In this document: positions 24,009 to 30,736 of the stretch, piece after piece
Layout: every line of letters starts with the position of its first letter
How positions within the stretch are numbered: the first letter of the stretch is position 1
NCBI RefSeq assembly: GCF_017744555.1
Contig: NZ_JAGIBD010000029.1
Span: 1 to 40,730, forward strand
Length of the DNA stretch: 40,730 nt
Direction: 5' to 3'
From: Cellulomonas sp.
GTDB lineage: Bacteria > Actinomycetota > Actinomycetes > Actinomycetales > Cellulomonadaceae
Made by a program: the position numbers and the translations under genes
Notes under the pieces: generated by a model
Databases searched by the model: none
What the model was told of the DNA's origin: nothing
The model's input: only the letters and a program-made list of their open reading frames with translations

Positions 24009-26434
24009 GCGCTGACCGCCTCCGTCAGCTCCGCGGCAGCGGGCACGCCGGCGGTGACGTCCACCGCGGTGGTGAGGCGGCGCGTGTGGTCGACGACGCG
24101 CTCGGCGCCCACGAGCCGCAACGCCAGCGCGGTGTGCACGTCGGCGCTCGACCGGGACACCCGCAGCTCGACGTCGCCCGGCTCGACCACGCGGTCGCCA
24201 CGCAGGCCGGTGAACGCCGTGACGTCGGCGGGCACCGTGAACGTCACGCGGGCCTGCTCCCCCGCGTCGAGCGCGACGCGCGCGTACCCGACGAGCCGGA
24301 CGACGGGCCGGGTCACCTGCGCCACGGGGTCGTGCAGGTAGAGCTGCACGACGTCCGCGCCGGCGACGTCACCGGTGTTGCGGACGACGACCTCGACGAC
24401 GACCTCGCCGTCGACTGCCCACGTGCTCTCGACGGGCGCGACGTCCCACTCGAAGCTCGTGTAGGACAGCCCGTGGCCGAACGGGAACGCCGGGGTCGGG
24501 TCCACCGACGACACCGAGGAACGGGTGCCGAGCTTCGCGGTCAAGTACGTGCCGGGCTGCCCGGACGGGTCGGCGGGCACGCTCACGGGCAGCCGCCCGG
24601 ACGGCGACACGACACCGGTGAGCACCTCGGCGATCGCCCGGCCACCGAGCTGGCCGGGGAAGAACGTCTGCACCACGGCGGCCGCCTGGTCGGCGAGGTC
24701 GCCGAGCGCGTACGGCCGGCCGGTGAGCAGGACGAGCACGACGGGCGTACCGGTCGCGAGCACCGCGCGCACCAGGTCGGCCTGCACGCCCGGCAGGTGG
24801 AGGTCGGTCGCGTCGCAGCCCTCGCCCGACGTCCCGCGGCCGAACAGCCCGGACCGGTCGCCGACCGCGACGACGCACACGTCGGCGTCCCGGGCCGCCG
24901 CGACCGCGGCGTCGAACCCGGAGCGGTCGCCGTCCGTGACGTCGCAGCCACGGGCGTGGACGACGTCGACGTGCTCGTCGCGCCCCGCGCCCAGGAGCTC
25001 GCGCAGCGCGCCCAGCACCGTCGGGATCGTGATGCCCGTCTCGTGGTCCGGGTGGTGCACGCCGACGTGCGCCGGGAACGAGTAGCAGCCGAGCATCGCC
25101 ATCGGGTCGTCCGCGAGCGGGCCGACGACGGCGACACGACGGCCTCGCGCGATCGGCAGCGAACCTGACGGGTTGGTGAGCAGGACGACGGCCTCGCGGG
25201 CCAGCCGGAGCGCGATGTCGCGGCCGTGCTCGTCGTCGAGCATGAGGTCGTCCACGCCGTCGGGCAGCGCCTGCCAGCCCGCGTCGAGCAGGCCGAGCTC
25301 GAGCTTCTGCGCGAGCACCCGGCGCAGCGCCCGGTCGACGAGCGCCTCGTCGACGTCGCCCGCAGCGAGCGCGCGGCGCAGCGGGTTGCCGTAGCAGTGC
25401 ACGCTCGGCAGCTCGACGTCGACGCCCGCGGTCAGCGCGAGGGCGGCGGCGTGCTGCTCGTCGGCGGCGACCCCGTGCAGCGTGTGCAGGAAGCGGATGC
25501 CGAAGTAGTCGGCGACGACCGTGCCGTCGAAGCCCCACGTGTCGCGCAGCAGCGTCGTGAGGAGCTCGACGTCCGCGGCCGACGGCACCCCGTCGACGTC
25601 GGAGTACGAGTGCATGACCGATCGGGCGCCGCCCTCGCGGACCGCCATCTCGAACGGCGGGAGGATCACGTCCTGACGCTCGCGCGGGCCGACGGACACG
25701 GGCGCCAGGTTGCGGCCCGCCCGGCTGGCCGAGTACCCCGCGAAGTGCTTCAGCGTGGCGACGACCCCGGCGCCCTCCAGGCCACGCACGTAGGCCGTGC
25801 CGACGGTCCCGACCAGGTACGGGTCCTCGCCGATGGTCTCCTCGGTGCGGCCCCAGCGGTAGTCGCGCGTCACGTCGAGCACCGGCGCGAGGCCCTGGTG
25901 CACGCCTGCGGCCCGCATGGACGCACCGATCGCGGCGGACATCTCCTCGACGAGCGCGGGGTCGAACGTCGCACCCCACGACAGCGGCACCGGGTACGCG
26001 GTGGCCTTCCAGGCGGCGAAGCCCGCGAGGCACTCCTCGTGCACGAGCGCCGGGATCCCGAAGCGGTTGGCCGCGACGATCTGCGCCTGTGACAGCGCGA
26101 GCGACCGGGCGCCGACCGAGGGCTCGACAGGAGCGGTACCGAAAGGCCGCGTGAGCTGCCCGAGGCCGCCCTCGATGACCTCGGTCCAGCCCAGACCGTC
26201 CGCCGTCATCTCCGACTGGTGGGGGGCGACGCCGCCGCCCGACGCGTCCGCGCCGACCCACAGGCCGACGAGCTGCGAGAGCTTCTCGTCGAGCGTCATG
26301 CGCCCGACGAGGTCGTCGACCCGCTCGGCCGCGCCCAACGTGACGTCCCGCCAGGCCTGCGCAGCCTGCTGACCGGCCTCCTCGGCCTGCTCTCCGGCCT
26401 GCTCCTCGGCCCGATCCGTGGCGTCCGCCGTCAT
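24005..26434 (-). CDS. GH3 beta-glycosidase (probable beta-xylosidase/beta-glucosidase)
   Basis: This 809-residue family 3 hydrolase has a barrel domain (about 40-370), with KHFAGYSASRAGRNLAPV and nucleophile Asp309 in TVVADYFGI. An alpha/beta sandwich follows, with VVAVGDRSGLFGRGTSGEGCD and VVLVLLTGRPYAL, and a fibronectin-III-like C-terminal domain (FPFGHGLSYTSFEW onward). No signal peptide is present, so it is cytoplasmic. The first 30 residues are a Glu/Ala/Gln-rich helix not needed for the fold. ATG 26434 was chosen because GGAGG lies 9-10 bases before it; an upstream in-frame start would run through the operator. It heads the importer operon, so xylo-oligosaccharides are the likely substrate; beta-glucosidase activity is also possible. 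Confidence 0.94.
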   Translation of the reverse strand: MTADATDRAEEQAGEQAEEAGQQAAQAWRDVTLGAAERVDDLVGRMTLDEKLSQLVGLWVGADASGGGVAPHQSEMTADGLGWTEVIEGGLGQLTRPFGTAPVEPSVGARSLALSQAQIVAANRFGIPALVHEECLAGFAAWKATAYPVPLSWGATFDPALVEEMSAAIGASMRAAGVHQGLAPVLDVTRDYRWGRTEETIGEDPYLVGTVGTAYVRGLEGAGVVATLKHFAGYSASRAGRNLAPVSVGPRERQDVILPPFEMAVREGGARSVMHSYSDVDGVPSAADVELLTTLLRDTWGFDGTVVADYFGIRFLHTLHGVAADEQHAAALALTAGVDVELPSVHCYGNPLRRALAAGDVDEALVDRALRRVLAQKLELGLLDAGWQALPDGVDDLMLDDEHGRDIALRLAREAVVLLTNPSGSLPIARGRRVAVVGPLADDPMAMLGCYSFPAHVGVHHPDHETGITIPTVLGALRELLGAGRDEHVDVVHARGCDVTDGDRSGFDAAVAAARDADVCVVAVGDRSGLFGRGTSGEGCDATDLHLPGVQADLVRAVLATGTPVVLVLLTGRPYALGDLADQAAAVVQTFFPGQLGGRAIAEVLTGVVSPSGRLPVSVPADPSGQPGTYLTAKLGTRSSVSSVDPTPAFPFGHGLSYTSFEWDVAPVESTWAVDGEVVVEVVVRNTGDVAGADVVQLYLHDPVAQVTRPVVRLVGYARVALDAGEQARVTFTVPADVTAFTGLRGDRVVEPGDVELRVSRSSADVHTALALRLVGAERVVDHTRRLTTAVDVTAGVPAAAELTEAVSA

Positions 26435-26476
26435 GTCCCACACACCTCCCTGCCCCACGCCGTCGTGAGCCGCAAG

Positions 26477-26540
26477 TATCGAGATCGGTTTCGATAGCAA
26501 CCGAGTATCGACACTAGGTCGGGCCGGATGAGAGCGTCAA
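26477..26540 (-). promoter_or_regulatory. Promoter and LacI-type operator of the GH3-importer-GH39 operon
   Basis: On the minus strand -35 TTGACG (26535-26540) and -10 TAGTGT (26511-26516) are 18 bases apart, a near-consensus promoter that should start near 26504. TATCGAGATCGGTTTCGATA (26477-26496), palindromic at 8 of 10 pairs with a central CG, lies just downstream of the start. A second TATCGA half (26506-26511) touches the -10. The divergent LacI gene at 26692 is the probable repressor. The rest of the 257-base gap holds a TAGGTT (26644-26649) that may be the -10 of that gene. Confidence 0.65.
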
Positions 26541-26691
26541 TCCGGTCATGACATTTGGCAAATCGCCGCATGTTTTCAGTCATCTCGACCTCGAAACATC
26601 GCGGACCAGGGTGAAGTCGGTACCCGAGAAGGTCCCGCGATGCTAGGTTCGAAGCCGAAACTTGCGGCGAACCGAGGGGCCCACGAGCACG

Positions 26692-27783
26692 ATGACCATC
26701 ACGGAGACCGGCGGCGACCCGCGCCAGCCGGAGGAGCCCACGACCGGCGCGGACGAGGAGCACGACCGACCCGCGGGCGGCACCGCGACGATCGCGCTCA
26801 TCGCCTCCGAGGCCGGCGTCTCGATCCCGACCGTCTCCAAGGTGCTCAACGGTCGCACCGACGTCGCCGCGGTCACACGCGCGCGCGTCGAGGAGGTCAT
26901 CGACCGGTACCAGTACCGCCGCCGCCGCGGTCGCACGCCGTCCGGCCCCGGGCTCATCGACCTCGTCTTCCACGAGCTCGACTCCGCGTGGGCCGTGCAG
27001 ATCATCAAGGGCGTCGAGGAGGTCGCCGGCCCCGAGCGCGCGGGTGTCGTGCTGTCCGAGCTCGGTGGCGCGCACCGCCCGCGGCAGGAGTGGCTCGACG
27101 ACGTCCTGGCCCGCCGGCCGCGCGGCGTGATCCTCGTGCTGTCCGACCTCGACCCGGCGCAGCGCCGTCAGCTCGAGACGCGCTCCATCCCGTTCGTCGT
27201 CGTCGACACCGCGGGCGAGCAGCCCCCCGGCGTCCCCACGGTCGGCTCCGCGAACTGGGCCGGCGGCCTCGCCGCCACCCGGCACCTGCTCGGCCTCGGC
27301 CACCGGCGCATCGCGGTCATCTCGGGGCCGGTCGACGTGCTGTGCTCACGGGCTCGCATCGACGGCTACCGGTCCGCGCTCGACGAGGCCGGCGTCGCCA
27401 TCGACCCCACGCTCATCCGGTACGGCGACTTCTTCGTCGGCGGCGGGTACAAGCACGGCATGGACCTGCTCGACAAGCCCGACCGGCCCACCGCGATCTT
27501 CGCCGGGTCCGACTTCCAGGCCTTCGGCGTCATGCGTGCCGCCCGCGAGCTGGGGCTCAGCGTCCCCGAGGACCTGTCGATCGTGGGGTACGACGACCTG
27601 CCCGTCACCGAGTGGATCGGCCCCGCGCTCACCACGATCCACCAGCCGCTGCAGGAGATGGCCGCCACGGCGACCCGGATGGTGCTGGCCCTCGCGCGCG
27701 GCGAGGTCCCGACGAACCAGCGCATCGACCTGGCGACCGAGCTCGTCGTCCGCGAGAGCACGGCCCCACCGCGCACCGCCTGA
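26692..27783 (+). CDS. LacI-family transcriptional regulator of the GH3-importer operon
   Basis: This 363-residue regulator has a 35-residue acidic N-terminal tail (rich in Glu, Asp, Gly and Pro) before the HTH (IALIASEAGVSIPTVSKVLNGRTDV). The ligand domain has LIDLVFHELDSAWAVQIIKG, HRRIAVISGPVDVLCSRARI and LSIVGYDDLPVTEWIGPALTTI. The ATG at 26692 was preferred; a TTG at 26662 is in frame but has no support. The gene is divergent from GH3 and its gap contains the 20-base CG-centred palindrome. The long tail is unusual, as LacI proteins normally begin with the HTH. Confidence 0.92.
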   Translation: MTITETGGDPRQPEEPTTGADEEHDRPAGGTATIALIASEAGVSIPTVSKVLNGRTDVAAVTRARVEEVIDRYQYRRRRGRTPSGPGLIDLVFHELDSAWAVQIIKGVEEVAGPERAGVVLSELGGAHRPRQEWLDDVLARRPRGVILVLSDLDPAQRRQLETRSIPFVVVDTAGEQPPGVPTVGSANWAGGLAATRHLLGLGHRRIAVISGPVDVLCSRARIDGYRSALDEAGVAIDPTLIRYGDFFVGGGYKHGMDLLDKPDRPTAIFAGSDFQAFGVMRAARELGLSVPEDLSIVGYDDLPVTEWIGPALTTIHQPLQEMAATATRMVLALARGEVPTNQRIDLATELVVRESTAPPRTA

Positions 27784-27801
27784 CCTCTCCCGGTCCGTCA
27801 G

Positions 27802-27829
27802 CGGCCGGTGGCGGCGCGCCGCCGGGCCG
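27802..27829. terminator. Hairpin between converging lacI-type and aldo/keto reductase genes
   Basis: A 14-base palindrome GGCGGCGCGCCGCC (27810-27823) is framed by CGGCC (27802-27806) and GGCCG (27825-27829), giving a two-tier GC stem. It occupies the gap between two converging stops and probably ends both transcripts. Confidence 0.45.
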
Positions 27830-27838
27830 TCGGGCCGT

Positions 27839-28876
27839 TCAGCGGCCCGTGCCGTGGACGGCGAGGGGCTCGATGGCGGCGATCTCGTCGGCCGTCAGCG
27901 GCGGGGCGTCGAGGGCGGCGACGTTGTCCTCGAGCTGCGCGACCGAGCTCGCGCCGACGAGCGCCGAGGTGATCCGGTCGTCGCGCAGCACCCACGAGAG
28001 GGCGAGCTGCGCGAGCGACTGCCCACGACTCGCCGCGATCTCGTTGAGGGCCCGTGCCCGCTCCAGGTACGTCTCGGAGATGGCGCCGCGCTTGAGGAAG
28101 TGACCGAGGGCCGCGCGGGAGTCCGACGGCACCTCGCCCGAGAGGTACCGGTTGGTGAGGAGCCCCTGCTGGAGCGGCGAGAACACGATCGCGCCGAGGC
28201 CCAGCGCGCCGATCACGTCGAGCAGCGTCTCGGTCTCGCCCTCGCCGACCTGCTCCACATGCCGGTTGAACATCGAGTAGCTCGGCTGGTGGATGAGCAA
28301 GGGCGTGCCCATCGCGGCGAGCGCCTCCTGGGCGGCCCGGGTCTGCGACGGCGAGTAGTTCGAGATGCCCGCGTAGATCGCCTTCCCGCTGGTCACGGCG
28401 GTGTGCAGGGCACCCATCGTCTCCTCGACCGGGACGCTCGGGTCGGGGCGGTGCGAGTAGAAGATGTCGACGTGGTCGAGGCCCATGCGGGCGAGCGACT
28501 GGTCGAGCGACGACAGCAGGTACTTGCGCGACCCGCCGTCGCCGTACGGCCCGGGCCACATGTCGTAGCCCGCCTTCGACGAGATGACGAGCTCGTCGCG
28601 GTACGGCCGCAGGTCCTTCGCGAGCACCCGCCCGAAGTTCTCCTCGGCCGACCCGTACGGCGGGCCGTAGTTGTTCGCGAGGTCGATGTGCGTGATGCCG
28701 AGGTCGAACGCGCGGCGCAGCACGGCCCGCTGGGTGTCGAACGGGGTGGTGTCGCCGAAGTTGTGCCACAGACCAAGGGACAGGGCGGGCAGGTCCAGGC
28801 CGCTGCGACCGGTGCGGCGGTACGTCATGGTGTCGTAGCGGGTGTCGGCGGCGCGGTGGACGGGCTCGGTCGGCAT
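27839..28876 (-). CDS. Aldo/keto reductase (YghZ / L-glyceraldehyde-3-phosphate reductase-like)
   Basis: This 345-residue NADPH-dependent reductase has the AKR tetrad Asp65, Tyr70 (IDLANNYGPPYG), Lys101 (SSKAGYDMWPGPYG) and His142 (YSHRPDP). The N-terminal YRRTGRSGLDLPALSLGLWHNFG and the GPPYGSAEENFGR loop match the YghZ/AKR14 group and the related potassium-channel beta subunits. YghZ reduces L-glyceraldehyde-3-phosphate and methylglyoxal; the natural role is detoxification or a sugar side route. GAGGA lies about 9 bases before the ATG. It stands alone, convergent with the LacI gene and divergent from trmL. Confidence 0.93.
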   Translation of the reverse strand: MPTEPVHRAADTRYDTMTYRRTGRSGLDLPALSLGLWHNFGDTTPFDTQRAVLRRAFDLGITHIDLANNYGPPYGSAEENFGRVLAKDLRPYRDELVISSKAGYDMWPGPYGDGGSRKYLLSSLDQSLARMGLDHVDIFYSHRPDPSVPVEETMGALHTAVTSGKAIYAGISNYSPSQTRAAQEALAAMGTPLLIHQPSYSMFNRHVEQVGEGETETLLDVIGALGLGAIVFSPLQQGLLTNRYLSGEVPSDSRAALGHFLKRGAISETYLERARALNEIAASRGQSLAQLALSWVLRDDRITSALVGASSVAQLEDNVAALDAPPLTADEIAAIEPLAVHGTGR

Positions 28877-28972
28877 CGGTGGCGTCCTCTCGGGTGGGTT
28901 GCGCGTCCACGCTAGTCGCCGCGCGACCGTGCCCGAGCACGCGGCCGCCGCGGGCCGCCCCCGCCAGCCGCT

Positions 28973-28978
28973 TAGGAT
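28973..28978 (+). promoter_or_regulatory. -10 box (TAGGAT), leaderless promoter
   Basis: TAGGAT ends 7 bases before the GTG of trmL and no ribosome-binding site intervenes. Confidence 0.5.
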
Positions 28979-28985
28979 CGGCCGC

Positions 28986-29450
28986 GTGCTGCACGTCGCG
29001 TTCTTCGAGCCGCGGATCCCCGGCAACACCGGCAACGCGATCCGGATGGTCTCGGGGACGGGCGCGACGCTGCACCTCGTCGAGCCGCTGGGGTTCGACC
29101 TCGAGGAGGCGAAGCTGCGGCGCGCGGGCCTCGACTACCACGACCTCGCGCACGTCGTCGTGCACCCGTCGTTCGACGACCTGCTCGCGGCCCTGCCGTC
29201 GTCGCGCGTCCTCGCGTTCACCACCCACGCGCAGCGGTGGCACACCGACTGGACGTACGCGCAGGACGACGTGCTGCTGTTCGGTCCCGAGCCGACCGGC
29301 CTGCCCGAACACGTCCTCGCGCACCCGCGCGTCACCGAGCAGGTCCGCATCCCGATGCTGCCGGGGCGCCGTTCGATGAACCTGTCGAACGCGGCCGCGG
29401 TCGCGACGTACGAGGCGTGGCGCGGGCTGGGGTTCGCCGGCGGCGTGTGA
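28986..29450 (+). CDS. trmL: tRNA (cytidine/uridine-34-2'-O)-methyltransferase
   Basis: This 154-residue protein is a minimal SPOUT enzyme that methylates the wobble ribose of tRNA-Leu isoacceptors in E. coli. Its length equals the family's (about 155). Visible motifs are FFEPRIPGNTGNAIRM (motif 1), LLFGPEPTGLPEHVL (motif 2) and IPMLPGRRSMNLSNAAAVATYEAWR (motif 3), plus LEPLGF-like VEPLGFDLEEAKLRRAGLDYH. The GTG start at 28986 is fixed by conservation (LHVAFFEP) and the close -10 box. This is the second SpoU-type enzyme in the window. Confidence 0.96.
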   Translation: MLHVAFFEPRIPGNTGNAIRMVSGTGATLHLVEPLGFDLEEAKLRRAGLDYHDLAHVVVHPSFDDLLAALPSSRVLAFTTHAQRWHTDWTYAQDDVLLFGPEPTGLPEHVLAHPRVTEQVRIPMLPGRRSMNLSNAAAVATYEAWRGLGFAGGV

Positions 29451-29504
29451 CACCACCCGACGACGGGACGGGCAGCCGGTTCGGCGCCGGGCGGCGGCCG
29501 GTCG

Positions 29505-30554
29505 TCAGATGTCGACGACCTCGACGTACCCGCGCGGGTCGGGCACGCCCGGTGCGGGCGACCCCTCGAGCCACCGCTCGACGAAGCGCTGCCGGGCCTG
29601 CGCCTTGACGTTCCGCATCGACTGCTGCACGTCCCGGACCAGCCCCTCGGGGTCGCCGCCCCCCTCGGCCGACACGACGACCGCCGAGTGGACCGGCGGC
29701 CACGCGCCCGGGTCGATGCCGCCCGCGGGTGCGGCGAGCGCCGCGACGAGGTCCTGCCGCAGGCCGTCCGCGAGCGCCGCGGCGTGCGTGTCGCCGGCCG
29801 ACCCCGGCATGGTCGCGACCACGGCGAACTCGTCGCCGCCCGTGCGTCCGGCGTCGCAGCCCTGCGGGGTCACGGAACGCAGCCGGGCGCCGACCGCGGT
29901 GAGGACGACGTCCCCGAACGCCTGCCCGTGCGCGGCGTTGACGTGCGCGAACCCCTGCAGGTCGAGCAGCACGACGACCGTGCGGGCGGGCGTCCCGACG
30001 GACTGCGCGCACCGGCGGCCGAGCGAGTGCATGAGCATCGAGCGGTGCATGAGGCCGGTGACGGGGTCGTGCAGCGACCGGACGGCGAGCAGCGTCGACA
30101 GCGACCGCACGAGGTCCGCGGTGCTGGCCACCTGCCACGTGTCGCCGCCGACGAGCACGTCGTCGTACCGCCGCTCGTCGTGCCGCTCCATCGCCCGCAC
30201 GGCCACCTCGGACACGGCCGCCGTCGGCGGCACGACCATCGGCGCCCAGTCCGCGAGCTCGCCCGTCTCCTTGCGCGCGAGGATCGCCCGCCCGAACCCG
30301 AGCCGGCCCGTCATCGCGGCGGTGTAGCGGGGGCGTGTGATGAGCCCGATCCGGGACTCGTCGGCGGGGTCGCGCACCGCCACGCTCGCGACGTGCGGGG
30401 AGCGGAAGACGAGCTCCAGCCGGGCCACGGGCAGGTCCGCGTCGACGACGTCGACCGGGTGTGCGAGGTCGGCCACGACGGCCGCCGCGCTGACCCGGTA
30501 GTCGCCGACGGCCTGGGACAGCCGCTGGGTGAGGTGGGTCAGGTCCTGGGACAC
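29505..30554 (-). CDS. GGDEF-domain protein with N-terminal CBS-like region
   Basis: This 349-residue probable diguanylate cyclase would make cyclic di-GMP. Residues 40-150 look like a CBS-domain pair (SPHVASVAVRDPADESRIGLITRPRY; MVVPPTAAVSEVAVRAMERHDERRYDDVLVGG), a possible nucleotide sensor. The GGDEF domain starts at HDPVTGLMHR, has the metal Asp198 and an intact GGDEF (239-243). It departs from the norm in the FxxIND block, which reads FAHVNAAHG, and lacks the RxxD inhibitory site. It is cytoplasmic, with no membrane segments. The GTG at 30554 was preferred because GATACT ends 6 bases upstream; an ATG at 30632 would add 26 residues through a palindrome. It is divergent from the gamma-glutamyltransferase gene. 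Confidence 0.85.
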   Translation of the reverse strand: MSQDLTHLTQRLSQAVGDYRVSAAAVVADLAHPVDVVDADLPVARLELVFRSPHVASVAVRDPADESRIGLITRPRYTAAMTGRLGFGRAILARKETGELADWAPMVVPPTAAVSEVAVRAMERHDERRYDDVLVGGDTWQVASTADLVRSLSTLLAVRSLHDPVTGLMHRSMLMHSLGRRCAQSVGTPARTVVVLLDLQGFAHVNAAHGQAFGDVVLTAVGARLRSVTPQGCDAGRTGGDEFAVVATMPGSAGDTHAAALADGLRQDLVAALAAPAGGIDPGAWPPVHSAVVVSAEGGGDPEGLVRDVQQSMRNVKAQARQRFVERWLEGSPAPGVPDPRGYVEVVDI

Positions 30555-30560
30555 CGGACG

Positions 30561-30596
30561 AGTATCGGTGCAGGTCAGGGGCGTGAGACGCCCCTG
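30561..30596 (-). promoter_or_regulatory. Promoter of the GGDEF gene with a perfect 9-base inverted repeat
   Basis: The -10 GATACT (30561-30566, minus strand) ends 6 bases before the GTG. Immediately upstream, CAGGGGCGT (30576-30584) and ACGCCCCTG (30588-30596) form a perfect 9-base inverted repeat around GAG, covering the -35 position. It looks like an operator. A second, smaller repeat CGTCCG/CGGACG lies at 30611-30627. Confidence 0.5.
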
Positions 30597-30736
30597 GTGC
30601 AGGGGTTCGCCGTCCGTTCGCCGGACGTTCATGGCCGCGCCGCCGAGGCGTCACCCCGTGTCGTCGAGCGGCGACGCACGCGCACGTCGGCAGCGCGGCA
30701 GAGGCGCACGTCACGGGCGTGCGGAAGGATTCTCGG

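Noticed and set aside
26662..26691. TTG start at 26662 for the GH3-side LacI regulator
   Set aside because: It is a rare start codon without a ribosome site and would lengthen an already unusual tail; ATG 26692 preferred.
29451..29504. Possible terminator between trmL and the GGDEF gene
   Set aside because: GACGAC and GTCGTC could pair but overlap the GGDEF stop, and several competing GC pairings exist; no convincing single hairpin.
30555..30632. ATG start at 30632 for the GGDEF protein
   Set aside because: It would run through a perfect inverted repeat and lose the well-placed -10 box; kept only as an alternative.
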